Positions 56,555 to 64,000 of a DNA stretch of 64,000 bases are shown piece after piece. The notes beneath the pieces are model-generated. The model saw nothing but the letters and a program-made list of their open reading frames with translations. It ran no database searches and was not told the DNA's origin. Positions within the stretch are counted from its first letter, which is position 1; the number at the start of each line of letters is the position of its first letter. A program made the translations under genes and the position numbers. The stretch is from Neorhizobium vignae (GTDB lineage: Bacteria > Pseudomonadota > Alphaproteobacteria > Rhizobiales > Rhizobiaceae): positions 1-64,000 of the forward strand of contig NZ_JNNU01000009.1 in assembly GCF_000732195.1 (NCBI RefSeq). The letters run 5' to 3'.

Positions 56555-58104
56555 ACAACATTGTCCGCGATACGCCCCTACCCCAGGCCGGCAAGGCGGT
56601 CGGCATTGAAACGCTCGGCATGACCATGCGCTTCGGCTCCTTCACCGCGCTCGACAACGTCTCGATCGACGTGCCGGCCGGCTCATTCCATGCGCTGCTC
56701 GGTGAAAACGGCGCCGGCAAGTCGACGCTCGTCAAATGCATCATGGGTTTCTACCACGCAACGTCCGGCTCGCTTTCGGTCGATGGCCGCGAAGTCTCGG
56801 TCGCCTCGCCCAAGGACGCCGCGACCTACGGGCTCGGCATGGTCTACCAGCATTTTACGCTGGTCCCGTCGCTGACCGGGGCCGAGAACCTGGTGATCAG
56901 CCGCACTTCCGTGCCCTCGGTGATCAACTGGGCGAAGGAGCGTAAGGATCTTGCCGCCTTCATGGAACGCATGCCGTTCCAGATCCCGCTCGAACGGCCG
57001 GTCAGCGAACTGGCGGCCGGCGAGAAGCAGAAGCTGGAAATCGTCAAGCAGCTTTATCTCGGCCGCTCCTTCCTCGTCCTCGACGAACCGACCTCGGTCC
57101 TGACGCCGGCGGAAGCCGACGAAATGCTCGGTATCGTGCGCGGCATGACCGAACGCGGCGAGCTGACCGTGCTGATGATCAGCCACAAGTTCCACGAGGT
57201 GACGAAATTCGCCGACGCGGTGTCGATCCTGCGCCGCGGCAAGCTGGTCGGCACCGGCAAGGTCAGCGAACTTTCAACCGCCGACATGGCGGCGATGATG
57301 ATCGGCGACGTCAAGCTCGCCGAACTCGACAGCCGCCTGCCGGTGCCGGAAGCTGCGAAATCGGTGCTGAAGGTCGAACAGGTCAAGGCACCGGATCGCT
57401 CCGGCCTGAAGACCATCGAGATCGACAATCTTTTTGTCCGTTCCGGCGAGATCGTCGGCATTGCCGGCATTTCCGGCAACGGCCAGAAAGAACTGACCGA
57501 AATCCTCGCCGGCCAACGCCCGACCGACCGAGGCACAGTGACCGTCAACGGCGAGGCCTATGGCGCCACGAGGCCGGAGACGCGCAAGAACAACGTCCGC
57601 TTCATTCCGGAAGAACCGCTGCAGAACGCCTGCGCGCCAAAAATGACGGTCAGCGAAAACCTCGCCTTCCGCACCTTCGACCTGAAGGGTGACGGCAAGG
57701 ATGCGATCTGGCTGAACAAGGGCGAGATGAAGAAGCGGGCCTCCTCGCTGATCTCGGATTTCAAGGTCAAGACCGCCTCGTCCTCTTCACCCATCGCCGC
57801 CCTCTCCGGCGGCAATGTGCAGCGCGCGGTGCTCGCCCGCGAACTGACCGGCGATGTCGATCTGCTGATCGTCTCCAACCCCTGTTTCGGCCTCGATTTC
57901 TCGGCTGTGGCGGAAATCCGCGCCCGCATCATGCGAGCCCGAAACTCCGGTACCGCCGTGCTGCTGCTCTCGGAGGATCTCGACGAACTGCTGGAAATGT
58001 CGGACCGCATCATGGTGATTTCGGAGGGCAAGCTGGTCTACGAGACCTCGATCCGCGCCGCCGATATCGGTGTGATCGGCGCCCATATGGCGGGGCATCA
58101 CTGA
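56551..58104 (+). CDS. ABC importer ATPase with two nucleotide-binding domains (BMP/nucleoside-type)
   Basis: 517 residues. The first domain has Walker [10 protein letters not shown] (about 49-57), a divergent signature [13 protein letters not shown] and Walker [11 protein letters not shown]. The second has the loose Walker [10 protein letters not shown] and canonical signature [15 protein letters not shown], with [12 protein letters not shown] at Walker B; such asymmetry is normal for YufO/RbsA-type proteins. It overlaps biuH and trtA-like genes and powers the permeases encoded upstream. Confidence 0.93.
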   Translation: MNNIVRDTPLPQAGKAVGIETLGMTMRFGSFTALDNVSIDVPAGSFHALLGENGAGKSTLVKCIMGFYHATSGSLSVDGREVSVASPKDAATYGLGMVYQHFTLVPSLTGAENLVISRTSVPSVINWAKERKDLAAFMERMPFQIPLERPVSELAAGEKQKLEIVKQLYLGRSFLVLDEPTSVLTPAEADEMLGIVRGMTERGELTVLMISHKFHEVTKFADAVSILRRGKLVGTGKVSELSTADMAAMMIGDVKLAELDSRLPVPEAAKSVLKVEQVKAPDRSGLKTIEIDNLFVRSGEIVGIAGISGNGQKELTEILAGQRPTDRGTVTVNGEAYGATRPETRKNNVRFIPEEPLQNACAPKMTVSENLAFRTFDLKGDGKDAIWLNKGEMKKRASSLISDFKVKTASSSSPIAALSGGNVQRAVLARELTGDVDLLIVSNPCFGLDFSAVAEIRARIMRARNSGTAVLLLSEDLDELLEMSDRIMVISEGKLVYETSIRAADIGVIGAHMAGHH

Positions 58105-58787
58105 TGGGTCAGATCAAGGCAGAACCCTTCGCCTTTCCGGCGAAACTGGATGCGCTGGCGCTCATTGTCATCGACATGCAGCGCGATTTCGCCGAGCCCG
58201 GCGGTTTTGGCGCCAGCCTCGGCAACGATGTCGGGCGCATCACCAAAATCGTGCCGGACGTCAAACGCCTCATCCAGGGTTTTCGCGATGCCGGCCTGCC
58301 GGTCATCCACACGATGGAGTGCCACAAGCCGGACCTTTCCGACCTGCCGCCCGCCAAGCGCGACCGGGGCAATCCGACGCTCAGGATCGGCGATGTCGGC
58401 CCCATGGGGCGAGTGCTGATTTCAGGCGAGCCCGGTACGGCGATCATTTCGGAACTTGAGCCGATCGACGGTGAAGTGGTGATTGAAAAGCCCGGCAAAG
58501 GCGCCTTCTATGCCACCGAACTCGGTGACGTCCTGAAGGCGAAAGGCATCAGCCAGCTCGTCTTTGCCGGCGTCACGACGGAAGTCTGCGTCCAGACGAC
58601 GATGCGCGAGGCGAACGATCGCGGTTACGAATGCCTGCTCGCCGAAGAGGCGACCGAGAGCTATTTTCCCGAGTTCAAGGCGGCCGCCATCGCCATGATC
58701 CGCGCCCAGGGCGCGATCGTCGGCTGGACCGCCCATGTGGAGGACATTCTGGACGAGATCGCGCTAAAGGGGATGACCAATGCCTGA
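58104..58787 (+). CDS. Isochorismatase-like hydrolase, triuret hydrolase (TrtA)-type
   Basis: 227 residues, paralogous to BiuH. The triad is D24 (IVIDMQRDF), K132 ([10 protein letters not shown]129 is also near) and C162 (TTEVCVQTT). It shares HKPDLSDLP and [18 protein letters not shown] segments with known triuret hydrolases. TrtA converts triuret to carboxybiuret, which decarboxylates to biuret. It could also be a guanylurea or other ureide hydrolase of the same superfamily. The ATG overlaps the preceding stop by one base. Confidence 0.78.
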   Translation: MGQIKAEPFAFPAKLDALALIVIDMQRDFAEPGGFGASLGNDVGRITKIVPDVKRLIQGFRDAGLPVIHTMECHKPDLSDLPPAKRDRGNPTLRIGDVGPMGRVLISGEPGTAIISELEPIDGEVVIEKPGKGAFYATELGDVLKAKGISQLVFAGVTTEVCVQTTMREANDRGYECLLAEEATESYFPEFKAAAIAMIRAQGAIVGWTAHVEDILDEIALKGMTNA

Positions 58788-59133
58788 ATCAACCCGCGAA
58801 CTCCTGACGCTAGGCGGCTGGAAAGACTTGCAATTCGAGCCGTTCCGCGACGAAGTCACGATCCACTGGATCCGCCCCTTCGAGGGGGACCAGCCGGGCG
58901 TGGCGCTTTTGAAATACGAGGCCGGCGCCGGCGTTCCCCGCCATCGCCATGAGGGCCTCGAAACCATCCTGGTGCTCGAGGGCGTGCAATCCGACGAGGC
59001 GGGCGACTATGGCCGCGGCAGCTATATCGTCAATGCGCCCGGCACCGAACACTCCGTCTGGAGCGATACCGGCTGCGTCGTGCTGATCCAGTGGGACCGG
59101 CCGGTGACAATACTGGAAGAGGAAATGGCATGA
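58780..59133 (+). CDS. Cupin-domain protein in the triuret/biuret operon
   Basis: 117-residue single cupin. The metal-ligand motif 1 is [16 protein letters not shown] (two His and Glu, about 53-68) and motif 2 is [10 protein letters not shown] (His, about 86-95), as in the ChrR-type cupins. It overlaps both neighbours (8 nt with the TrtA-like gene, 4 nt with atzF), so the protein is made in the pathway's ratio. No function is known to me. A role in decarboxylating the labile carboxyl intermediates of triuret breakdown would fit, but this is inference. Confidence 0.83.
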   Translation: MPESTRELLTLGGWKDLQFEPFRDEVTIHWIRPFEGDQPGVALLKYEAGAGVPRHRHEGLETILVLEGVQSDEAGDYGRGSYIVNAPGTEHSVWSDTGCVVLIQWDRPVTILEEEMA

Positions 59134-60968
59134 GCTTGCCGGAACAGACGCCCGCCTTCGATATCGCCTCGCTTCACGCGTTCTACCAGGATGGCGGCAG
59201 TGTCGCGGAGATCGTCGAAGCGGTTTTCACGCGCATCGTTGAAGTGAGCGATCCCGGCATCTTCATCCATCTGGCCGACAAGCAGGCAGTGCTGGCAGAA
59301 GCCGCCAAACTCGGCGCCTTCGATCCGACAAAACCGCTGTTCGGCATTCCCTTTGCCGTGAAGGACAATATCGACGTCGCCGGCATGCCGACAACAGCCG
59401 CCTGCCCGGACTATGCCTGTACGCCCGAGAAGGACGCGACCGTAGTCGGCCTGCTCAAGGCCGCCGGCGCTCTTGTCATCGGCAAGACCAATCTCGACCA
59501 GTTCGCGACCGGCCTCGTCGGGGTCCGCTCGCCCTATCCGATCCCGAGAAATGCCATCGACGCGAGGCTCGTGCCGGGCGGTTCATCTTCCGGTTCGGCG
59601 GTCGCGACCGCGCAGGGAATCGTCAGCTTCGCGCTCGGCACCGATACCGCCGGCTCAGGCCGCATCCCGGCCGGCCTCAACAATATCGTCGGACTGAAGC
59701 CGAGCGTCGGCGCCCTATCGACCACAGGCGTCATTCCCGCCTGCCGCACCCTCGACTGCGTCTCGATCTTCGCGCTGACTACGGACGACGCGTGGACGGT
59801 ATTCTCCGTCGCCGCGAAATACGACGAGACGGACGCTTATTCGAAGGTCGTTCCGGCGACCGGATTCGGCTCGGCGCAGCCGGTGCTGACGATCGGCATC
59901 CCTGACAAGGCCGACCTGCAATTCTTCGGCGATACGGTCATGGAGGCAGCCTATGGCGATGCCGTATCGATGCTCGCAAGGCTCGGGCATCGCATCGTCG
60001 AAGTGCCCTTCGGCGAGTTCTACAAGGTTGCCAACCTCCTCTACGAAGGCGCCTGGGTGGCCGAGCGTTATGCGGCGGTAAAGGACTTCTTCGACACGAG
60101 GGAAGAGAGCTTCCACCCGGTAACCCGCAGGATCTACGGCGGCGCCAAATCGCTCTCCGCAGCCGACGCCTTCAAGGGTCTTTATGCGCTGCAGGCGCTC
60201 AAGAAGACGCTGGCGCCGCTGATCGCCTCCGTCGATCTCTTCTGCGTGCCGACCGCACCGACCCACTATACGCGCGCCGATCTGGATGCAGAGCCGATCC
60301 GGGAAAACTCGCGGCTCGGCACCTACACGAATTTCGTCAACTTGGCCGACATGTGCGGCATCGCCGTGCCGACCGGTACCCGCGCCGACGGCCTGCCGGC
60401 AAGCGTCACGCTGCTTGCCCCCTCCGGTCGCGACGGCCTTACCGCCTCCGTTGCCCGTGACCTTCACCAGACGAGCGGCCTTTCGCTCGGCGCCACCGGC
60501 TGGCCGCTCCCGGCGCCTTCCGAAACGCCCGCAATCGTCGCCGACGATGATCTGATCGATATCATCGTGGTCGGGGCCCACCTTTCCGGCATGCCGCTCA
60601 ACCATCAGCTTACCGATCTCGACGGCAGCTTCTCCCGCGTCGCAAAAACCTCCGCCGCCTACAGGCTCTACGCGCTCGCCGGCACGGTGCCGCCGAAACC
60701 CGGCATGGTCCGCGTCGCAGAAGGCGAAGGCGGCGAGATCGAGGTCGAGGTGTGGAAGCTGACGCCGGCGGCCTTCGGCCTGTTCGTCGCGGCAATCCCG
60801 CCGCCGCTCGGCATCGGCACCGTTACCCTGTCGGACGGCACCTCGGCCAAGGGGTTCCTTGCCGAACCGTTCGCGCTTCAGGGCGCGCTCGACATCACCG
60901 CCTATGGGGGCTGGCGGGCCTATCTCAAGGAGTTCGCATCGCTGCCGCGGGTCGGCAACGTCGGCTGA
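59130..60968 (+). CDS. atzF: Allophanate hydrolase
   Basis: 612 residues. The amidase-signature domain has K78 (FAVKDNID), cis-Ser S152 in GGSSSGSA and nucleophile S176 (TDTAGSGRIP), the spacing known for AtzF (K91, S165, S189). The C-terminal domain (about 470-605, with MPLNHQLTDLDGSF) is present; it carries the second step in related enzymes. It converts allophanate to ammonia and CO2, ending the urea-oligomer pathway. ATG 59130 overlaps the cupin stop (ATGA). Confidence 0.95.
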   Translation: MSLPEQTPAFDIASLHAFYQDGGSVAEIVEAVFTRIVEVSDPGIFIHLADKQAVLAEAAKLGAFDPTKPLFGIPFAVKDNIDVAGMPTTAACPDYACTPEKDATVVGLLKAAGALVIGKTNLDQFATGLVGVRSPYPIPRNAIDARLVPGGSSSGSAVATAQGIVSFALGTDTAGSGRIPAGLNNIVGLKPSVGALSTTGVIPACRTLDCVSIFALTTDDAWTVFSVAAKYDETDAYSKVVPATGFGSAQPVLTIGIPDKADLQFFGDTVMEAAYGDAVSMLARLGHRIVEVPFGEFYKVANLLYEGAWVAERYAAVKDFFDTREESFHPVTRRIYGGAKSLSAADAFKGLYALQALKKTLAPLIASVDLFCVPTAPTHYTRADLDAEPIRENSRLGTYTNFVNLADMCGIAVPTGTRADGLPASVTLLAPSGRDGLTASVARDLHQTSGLSLGATGWPLPAPSETPAIVADDDLIDIIVVGAHLSGMPLNHQLTDLDGSFSRVAKTSAAYRLYALAGTVPPKPGMVRVAEGEGGEIEVEVWKLTPAAFGLFVAAIPPPLGIGTVTLSDGTSAKGFLAEPFALQGALDITAYGGWRAYLKEFASLPRVGNVG

Positions 60969-61083
60969 CCTACTGCGGCTGGCCACGCGGGCAAGCAAAT
61001 CCGGAAAAGATGCGCATGCGCGGGAACGCCTTCACGCGCCGTCCGTTCGACTGCTGCGCCAATCAGGCGCTGGAGGAGAAATC

Positions 61084-61269
61084 ATGGGTATCGAACAGGC
61101 ACCGACCGAAAAGGGCCGGGAATCCGCCCGCGGTCTGAAGCAGAGCACCCGCAAGGAAGAGAAGAAGGTCGAAGCCCAAAAGGGTTCGGACCTCGCCAAG
61201 GGCGCCGACCGTTTCGAGGAGCGGTCGAAGAGCTCGGACGGCAAGAGCGCCGGGGCCAAACAGCGGTAG
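61084..61269 (+). CDS. Small highly charged protein of unknown function (61 residues)
   Basis: The ATG is preceded by GGAGGAG with a 5-nt gap, an excellent ribosome-binding site. The product is rich in Lys, Glu and Ser with no hydrophobic core (KQSTRKEEKKVEAQKGSD), so it is probably disordered. It is 115 nt past atzF and converges on a LysR gene. No homologue is recognised. Confidence 0.6.
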   Translation: MGIEQAPTEKGRESARGLKQSTRKEEKKVEAQKGSDLAKGADRFEERSKSSDGKSAGAKQR

Positions 61270-61289
61270 AGCGTAAATCGCCCTGCCCC

Positions 61290-62201
61290 TTACATCGACC
61301 AGGTCTCGCTGACGCGGCGGATGCATTGCAGCAGATTGACCGTTGTCGGCGTCATCAGGCCCTTCTTTCGGCGATAGACGCGGAACGTCCGCTGCCAGTC
61401 GAGTTCTGGCACGTTGACGCGTGCCATGTTGCCCCGTTCCACGTCCTCGCGCACCAGGGGCAACGGCATCCAGCAGAACATCGCTTCCGAGAGAACCGCG
61501 GCCTTGAGGACCGGCACCGAGCGGGAGACGATCGACGGCGCGTTCGGCTCCAGCGCATTGTCGTGGAACCGCCGCTGCCACTCCCTGACGGTCGGTGTGC
61601 CCGGTGGAGGCATGGCCCAGTCGAAGCCCGCCGCCTCGGCAAGCGCTACATGCTCCCGGCTGATGATCGGATGATCGGACCTTGCAAAAACCGAGACCGT
61701 ATCGTGCATGATATCAGGCGTCGCCATGATGATGTCGTCGTCGAGATAAGGCTCCGGTGAGATCGCGATATCGATCGTACCGCCCTTCAGCCCTTCCAGC
61801 ACCCGGTCCTCCAGGTCCTCTATCACCTGGTACTGCACTTCCGGATGTTGTTTGCGCATCTCGCCGATCACGGCGATGATGAAGCCGCCCACGACGCTCG
61901 CCACTCCGCCGATCCGCACCACGCCGCGGCTGGCGCCGCGCATTTGCTGGATCACGTCGGTCGCATTGCCGATCTCGGAAACGACCAGCTTGGCATAGGG
62001 AATCAGGGCATCTCCGAACACGGTCGGCACCACCCCGCGCGTCGTGCGCTCGAAGAGAGGAACGCCATAGCTGTCCTCCAGCCGCTTCAGCATCCGCGTG
62101 ATCGCCGGCTGCGTCATGTTCAAGGCCGTGGCGGCCGCGCCGAGGCTGCCGCGCCGCGCGCATTCCAGAACGATTTGAGCCGAGCGTACATCCAAAGTCA
62201 T
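61290..62201 (-). CDS. LysR-family transcriptional regulator
   Basis: 303 residues. The N-terminal winged helix has SLGAAATALNMTQPAITRMLKRLE (about 19-42). The co-inducer domain (about 90-295) includes GVVRIGGVASVVGGF and RSDHPIISREHV. It diverges from the benzoylformate-decarboxylase-like gene over 125 nt and probably regulates it, as LysR proteins usually do. Confidence 0.93.
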   Translation of the reverse strand: MTLDVRSAQIVLECARRGSLGAAATALNMTQPAITRMLKRLEDSYGVPLFERTTRGVVPTVFGDALIPYAKLVVSEIGNATDVIQQMRGASRGVVRIGGVASVVGGFIIAVIGEMRKQHPEVQYQVIEDLEDRVLEGLKGGTIDIAISPEPYLDDDIIMATPDIMHDTVSVFARSDHPIISREHVALAEAAGFDWAMPPPGTPTVREWQRRFHDNALEPNAPSIVSRSVPVLKAAVLSEAMFCWMPLPLVREDVERGNMARVNVPELDWQRTFRVYRRKKGLMTPTTVNLLQCIRRVSETWSM

Positions 62202-62326
62202 GCCTTGATGTAATGGATTCTTGGAAATTCTTCAATTCCAAGATGGGGCGCTATCTGCGACACTTCCCACGACAAGATATGCGCTCAGGGTGGCAACCCT
62301 GAAGGCCGGGAGGAGGCCTCGAAGCT

Positions 62327-64000
62327 ATGAACAAGATGTCGCTGGATTTCCTGTCCGGCAGCACGAAGCTGCGTGGACAGACGGTAAGCGAGGCGGTTTT
62401 CGATTTTCTGAGGCAGAAGGGCATCGACCGGATTTTCGGCAATCCGGGCTCCACCGAACTGCCGATGTTCGTCAACGTCCCCGAAGACTTTTCCTATGTG
62501 CTCGGCCTGCAGGAATCGATCGTCGTCGCGATGGCGGACGCCTATGCGCAGGTGAGCCGCAAGCCGGCCTTCGTCAACCTGCATTCCGCCGCCGGCCTCG
62601 GCCATGCGCTCGGCAATATCTACACGGCCTATCGCAACCGCGCGCCTCTCATCATCACCACCGGCCAGCAGAGCCGCGAGCTGCTGCCGCACGATCCGTT
62701 CCTGTTTGCCGAAAGCCCGACCGAGTTTCCAAAGCCCTATGTGAAATGGGCCTGCGAACCGGCTCGCGCAGAAGACGTGCCGGCAGCGATTGCCCGCGCC
62801 TACTATATGGCGATGCAGGCGCCGCGCGGCCCGGTCATGGTCTCGGTCCCCTTGGGCGACTGGCAGGCACAGGCAGCCCCGATCGCCATCCGCGACGTGG
62901 AAACGGTGATCAGTGCGCCGGCTTCCGCGATCGACGACCTCGCCCGCCGGCTGAACGACGCCCGCGAGCCGGTGCTGGTCGTCGGGCCGGGCGTCGATAT
63001 CGACAATGCCTGGGATGCCACGGTGCGGCTGGCGGAAATCCTGCAGGCGAAGGTGTGGGTAAGCCCGCTTTCGTCGCGCTGCAGCTTTCCGGAACGCCAT
63101 CCGCTGTTTGCTGGCTTCCTGCCGGCCTTCCAGCCGAAGCTCGCGAACTGCCTGCATGGCGCAGACCTCGTTCTGGTGCTCGGCGCGCCGGCCTTCACCT
63201 ATCATTTCGCAGGCTCCGGCCCGGATATCCCGGCTGGCGCCGAACTCTGGCTGATCACCGACGATCCGGCCCAGGCGGCGAGCGCCATCGTCGGCAACGC
63301 CATGGTCTCGAACCTGCGCGCCGCCACCGAAAGCCTCGTCTACCGCCTGCGCTGCCGCCCGCAGCGCACCGGCGGCCCGGCCCGCACCATTCCAAGCCTG
63401 AAAACGCCGAAGGGCATTACCCAGGAATTCTTCTACCAGACGCTCGCCGACGTCCGCTCGCCGGACAGCATCGTGTTCGAGGAAGCCCCAAGCGGCCGTG
63501 ACGCGCTGCACGACTTCTTCCCCATCGAACGGCCCGGCGGCTTTTTCGCCACCGCCAGCGGCGGGCTCGGCTATGCCCTGCCCGGCTCGGTCGGTGCCGC
63601 TCTGACCAGGCCGGAACATCCGGTCATCGCCGTGATCGGCGACGGATCGAGCCTCTATTCCATCCAGTCGATCTGGTCAGCCGTCGAATACGATGCCGAT
63701 CTCATGATCGTCATCCTCAACAACGGCGGCTACAAGGTGCTGAAGGCGATTGCCGAGCGTAGCGGCTCCGGCCGTATCGACGGGGTCGATATCGGCCACA
63801 TGGATTTCGTGCAAATCGCCGAGGCGCAGGGCTGCAAGGCCGTTCGCTGCGAAAAGGGCGATGAACTGTCGTCATGCCTACGGGACCTTCTCAAGATGAA
63901 GGGGCCGCGGCTTTTGGAAATCATGCTATCCGAGGAGGAGACTGAAATGAATGTCGCTGTCAGAAACGAACAGATCCTGAAAACCCCCGAAAAATTCTTC
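62327..64000 (+). CDS. Benzoylformate decarboxylase-like TPP enzyme (3' part outside window)
   Basis: TPP-dependent decarboxylase; the frame is open for 558 codons to the right edge. Active-site residues of benzoylformate decarboxylase are conserved: S42 (GNPGSTE; S26 in Pseudomonas putida), E63 (QESIVVAMADAYA) and H86 (NLHSAAGLGH; H70), plus AFTYHFAG for H281 and GDGSSLYSIQ...NN for the cofactor. The family C-terminus is reached near GPRLLEIMLS, but no stop follows. AGGAGG lies 10 nt before the ATG. Alternative 2-oxo-acid substrates are possible. Confidence 0.87.
   Translation, partial: MNKMSLDFLSGSTKLRGQTVSEAVFDFLRQKGIDRIFGNPGSTELPMFVNVPEDFSYVLGLQESIVVAMADAYAQVSRKPAFVNLHSAAGLGHALGNIYTAYRNRAPLIITTGQQSRELLPHDPFLFAESPTEFPKPYVKWACEPARAEDVPAAIARAYYMAMQAPRGPVMVSVPLGDWQAQAAPIAIRDVETVISAPASAIDDLARRLNDAREPVLVVGPGVDIDNAWDATVRLAEILQAKVWVSPLSSRCSFPERHPLFAGFLPAFQPKLANCLHGADLVLVLGAPAFTYHFAGSGPDIPAGAELWLITDDPAQAASAIVGNAMVSNLRAATESLVYRLRCRPQRTGGPARTIPSLKTPKGITQEFFYQTLADVRSPDSIVFEEAPSGRDALHDFFPIERPGGFFATASGGLGYALPGSVGAALTRPEHPVIAVIGDGSSLYSIQSIWSAVEYDADLMIVILNNGGYKVLKAIAERSGSGRIDGVDIGHMDFVQIAEAQGCKAVRCEKGDELSSCLRDLLKMKGPRLLEIMLSEEETEMNVAVRNEQILKTPEKFF
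63947..64000 (+). CDS. Possible internal start or downstream fused domain (aldehyde dehydrogenase N-terminus)
   Basis: ATG 63947 is in frame with the decarboxylase gene and has GGAGGAG 6 nt upstream. The residues that follow (MNVAVRNEQILKTPEKFF) resemble an aldehyde dehydrogenase start. It may be a second translation start within a fusion or a separate gene whose predecessor lacks a stop. Confidence 0.35.
   Translation, partial: MNVAVRNEQILKTPEKFF

Overview
The window is high-G+C alphaproteobacterial DNA and looks like a chromosome segment of a member of the Rhizobiaceae. The evidence is a FixL of 505 residues with the heme ligand and phosphoacceptor at the Sinorhizobium meliloti positions (H194, R214, H285), an adjacent FixJ and FixK, a biuret hydrolase matching the Rhizobium leguminosarum BiuH type, and housekeeping genes such as ettA and metH. 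I saw no insertion sequence, integrase, CRISPR array, rRNA or tRNA. All assignments come from reading the sequence and recalling family features; no database search was run.

Layout. 1-12.6 kb: a chemoreceptor cut by the left edge, ettA, an alpha/beta hydrolase, a three-gene operon (DMT exporter, CaiB-type CoA-transferase, TPP enzyme), RidA, a DUF442 protein, a DUF4432 mutarotase-like protein, an L,D-transpeptidase and a short ClpX-type zinc-finger protein. 12.6-25.1 kb: an orphan ParA; a leftward catabolic cluster of N-formylglutamate amidohydrolase-like enzyme, APC permease, glutamine-synthetase-like ligase, aldehyde dehydrogenase and iron alcohol dehydrogenase, consistent with a gamma-glutamylated amine or amino-alcohol pathway; then a divergent RpiR regulator and a four-gene ABC importer. 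25.1-38 kb: metH with a promoter that contains a palindrome, an AGE-family sugar isomerase, MgtC, a triple-PAS hybrid histidine kinase, a GAF-PAS-GGDEF-EAL protein and a UbiD decarboxylase. 38.5-41.9 kb: fixL, fixJ, a degenerate stand-alone receiver gene and fixK, with a candidate FixJ box and a half-conserved anaerobox.

42-50 kb: cutC (apparently with a CTG start), a ROK sugar kinase, a dipeptide-type importer without ATPase genes, a divergent ROK regulator and an MlrC-family M81 peptidase. This may be one import and catabolic unit for an amino-sugar or peptide-like compound. 50.6-61 kb: a GntR regulator divergent from a nine-gene operon (BMP-type ABC importer, formamidase-like amidase, BiuH, ABC ATPase, TrtA-like hydrolase, cupin, allophanate hydrolase). 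This is a complete triuret/biuret/allophanate nitrogen-scavenging route. Its promoter region has a near-perfect sigma-54 -24/-12 element, which fits nitrogen control. The cupin and the formamidase-like enzyme have no assigned step and are the most novel part of the window.

61-64 kb: a 61-residue charged protein, a LysR regulator and a benzoylformate-decarboxylase-like gene that runs off the right edge without a stop and may be fused to an aldehyde dehydrogenase.
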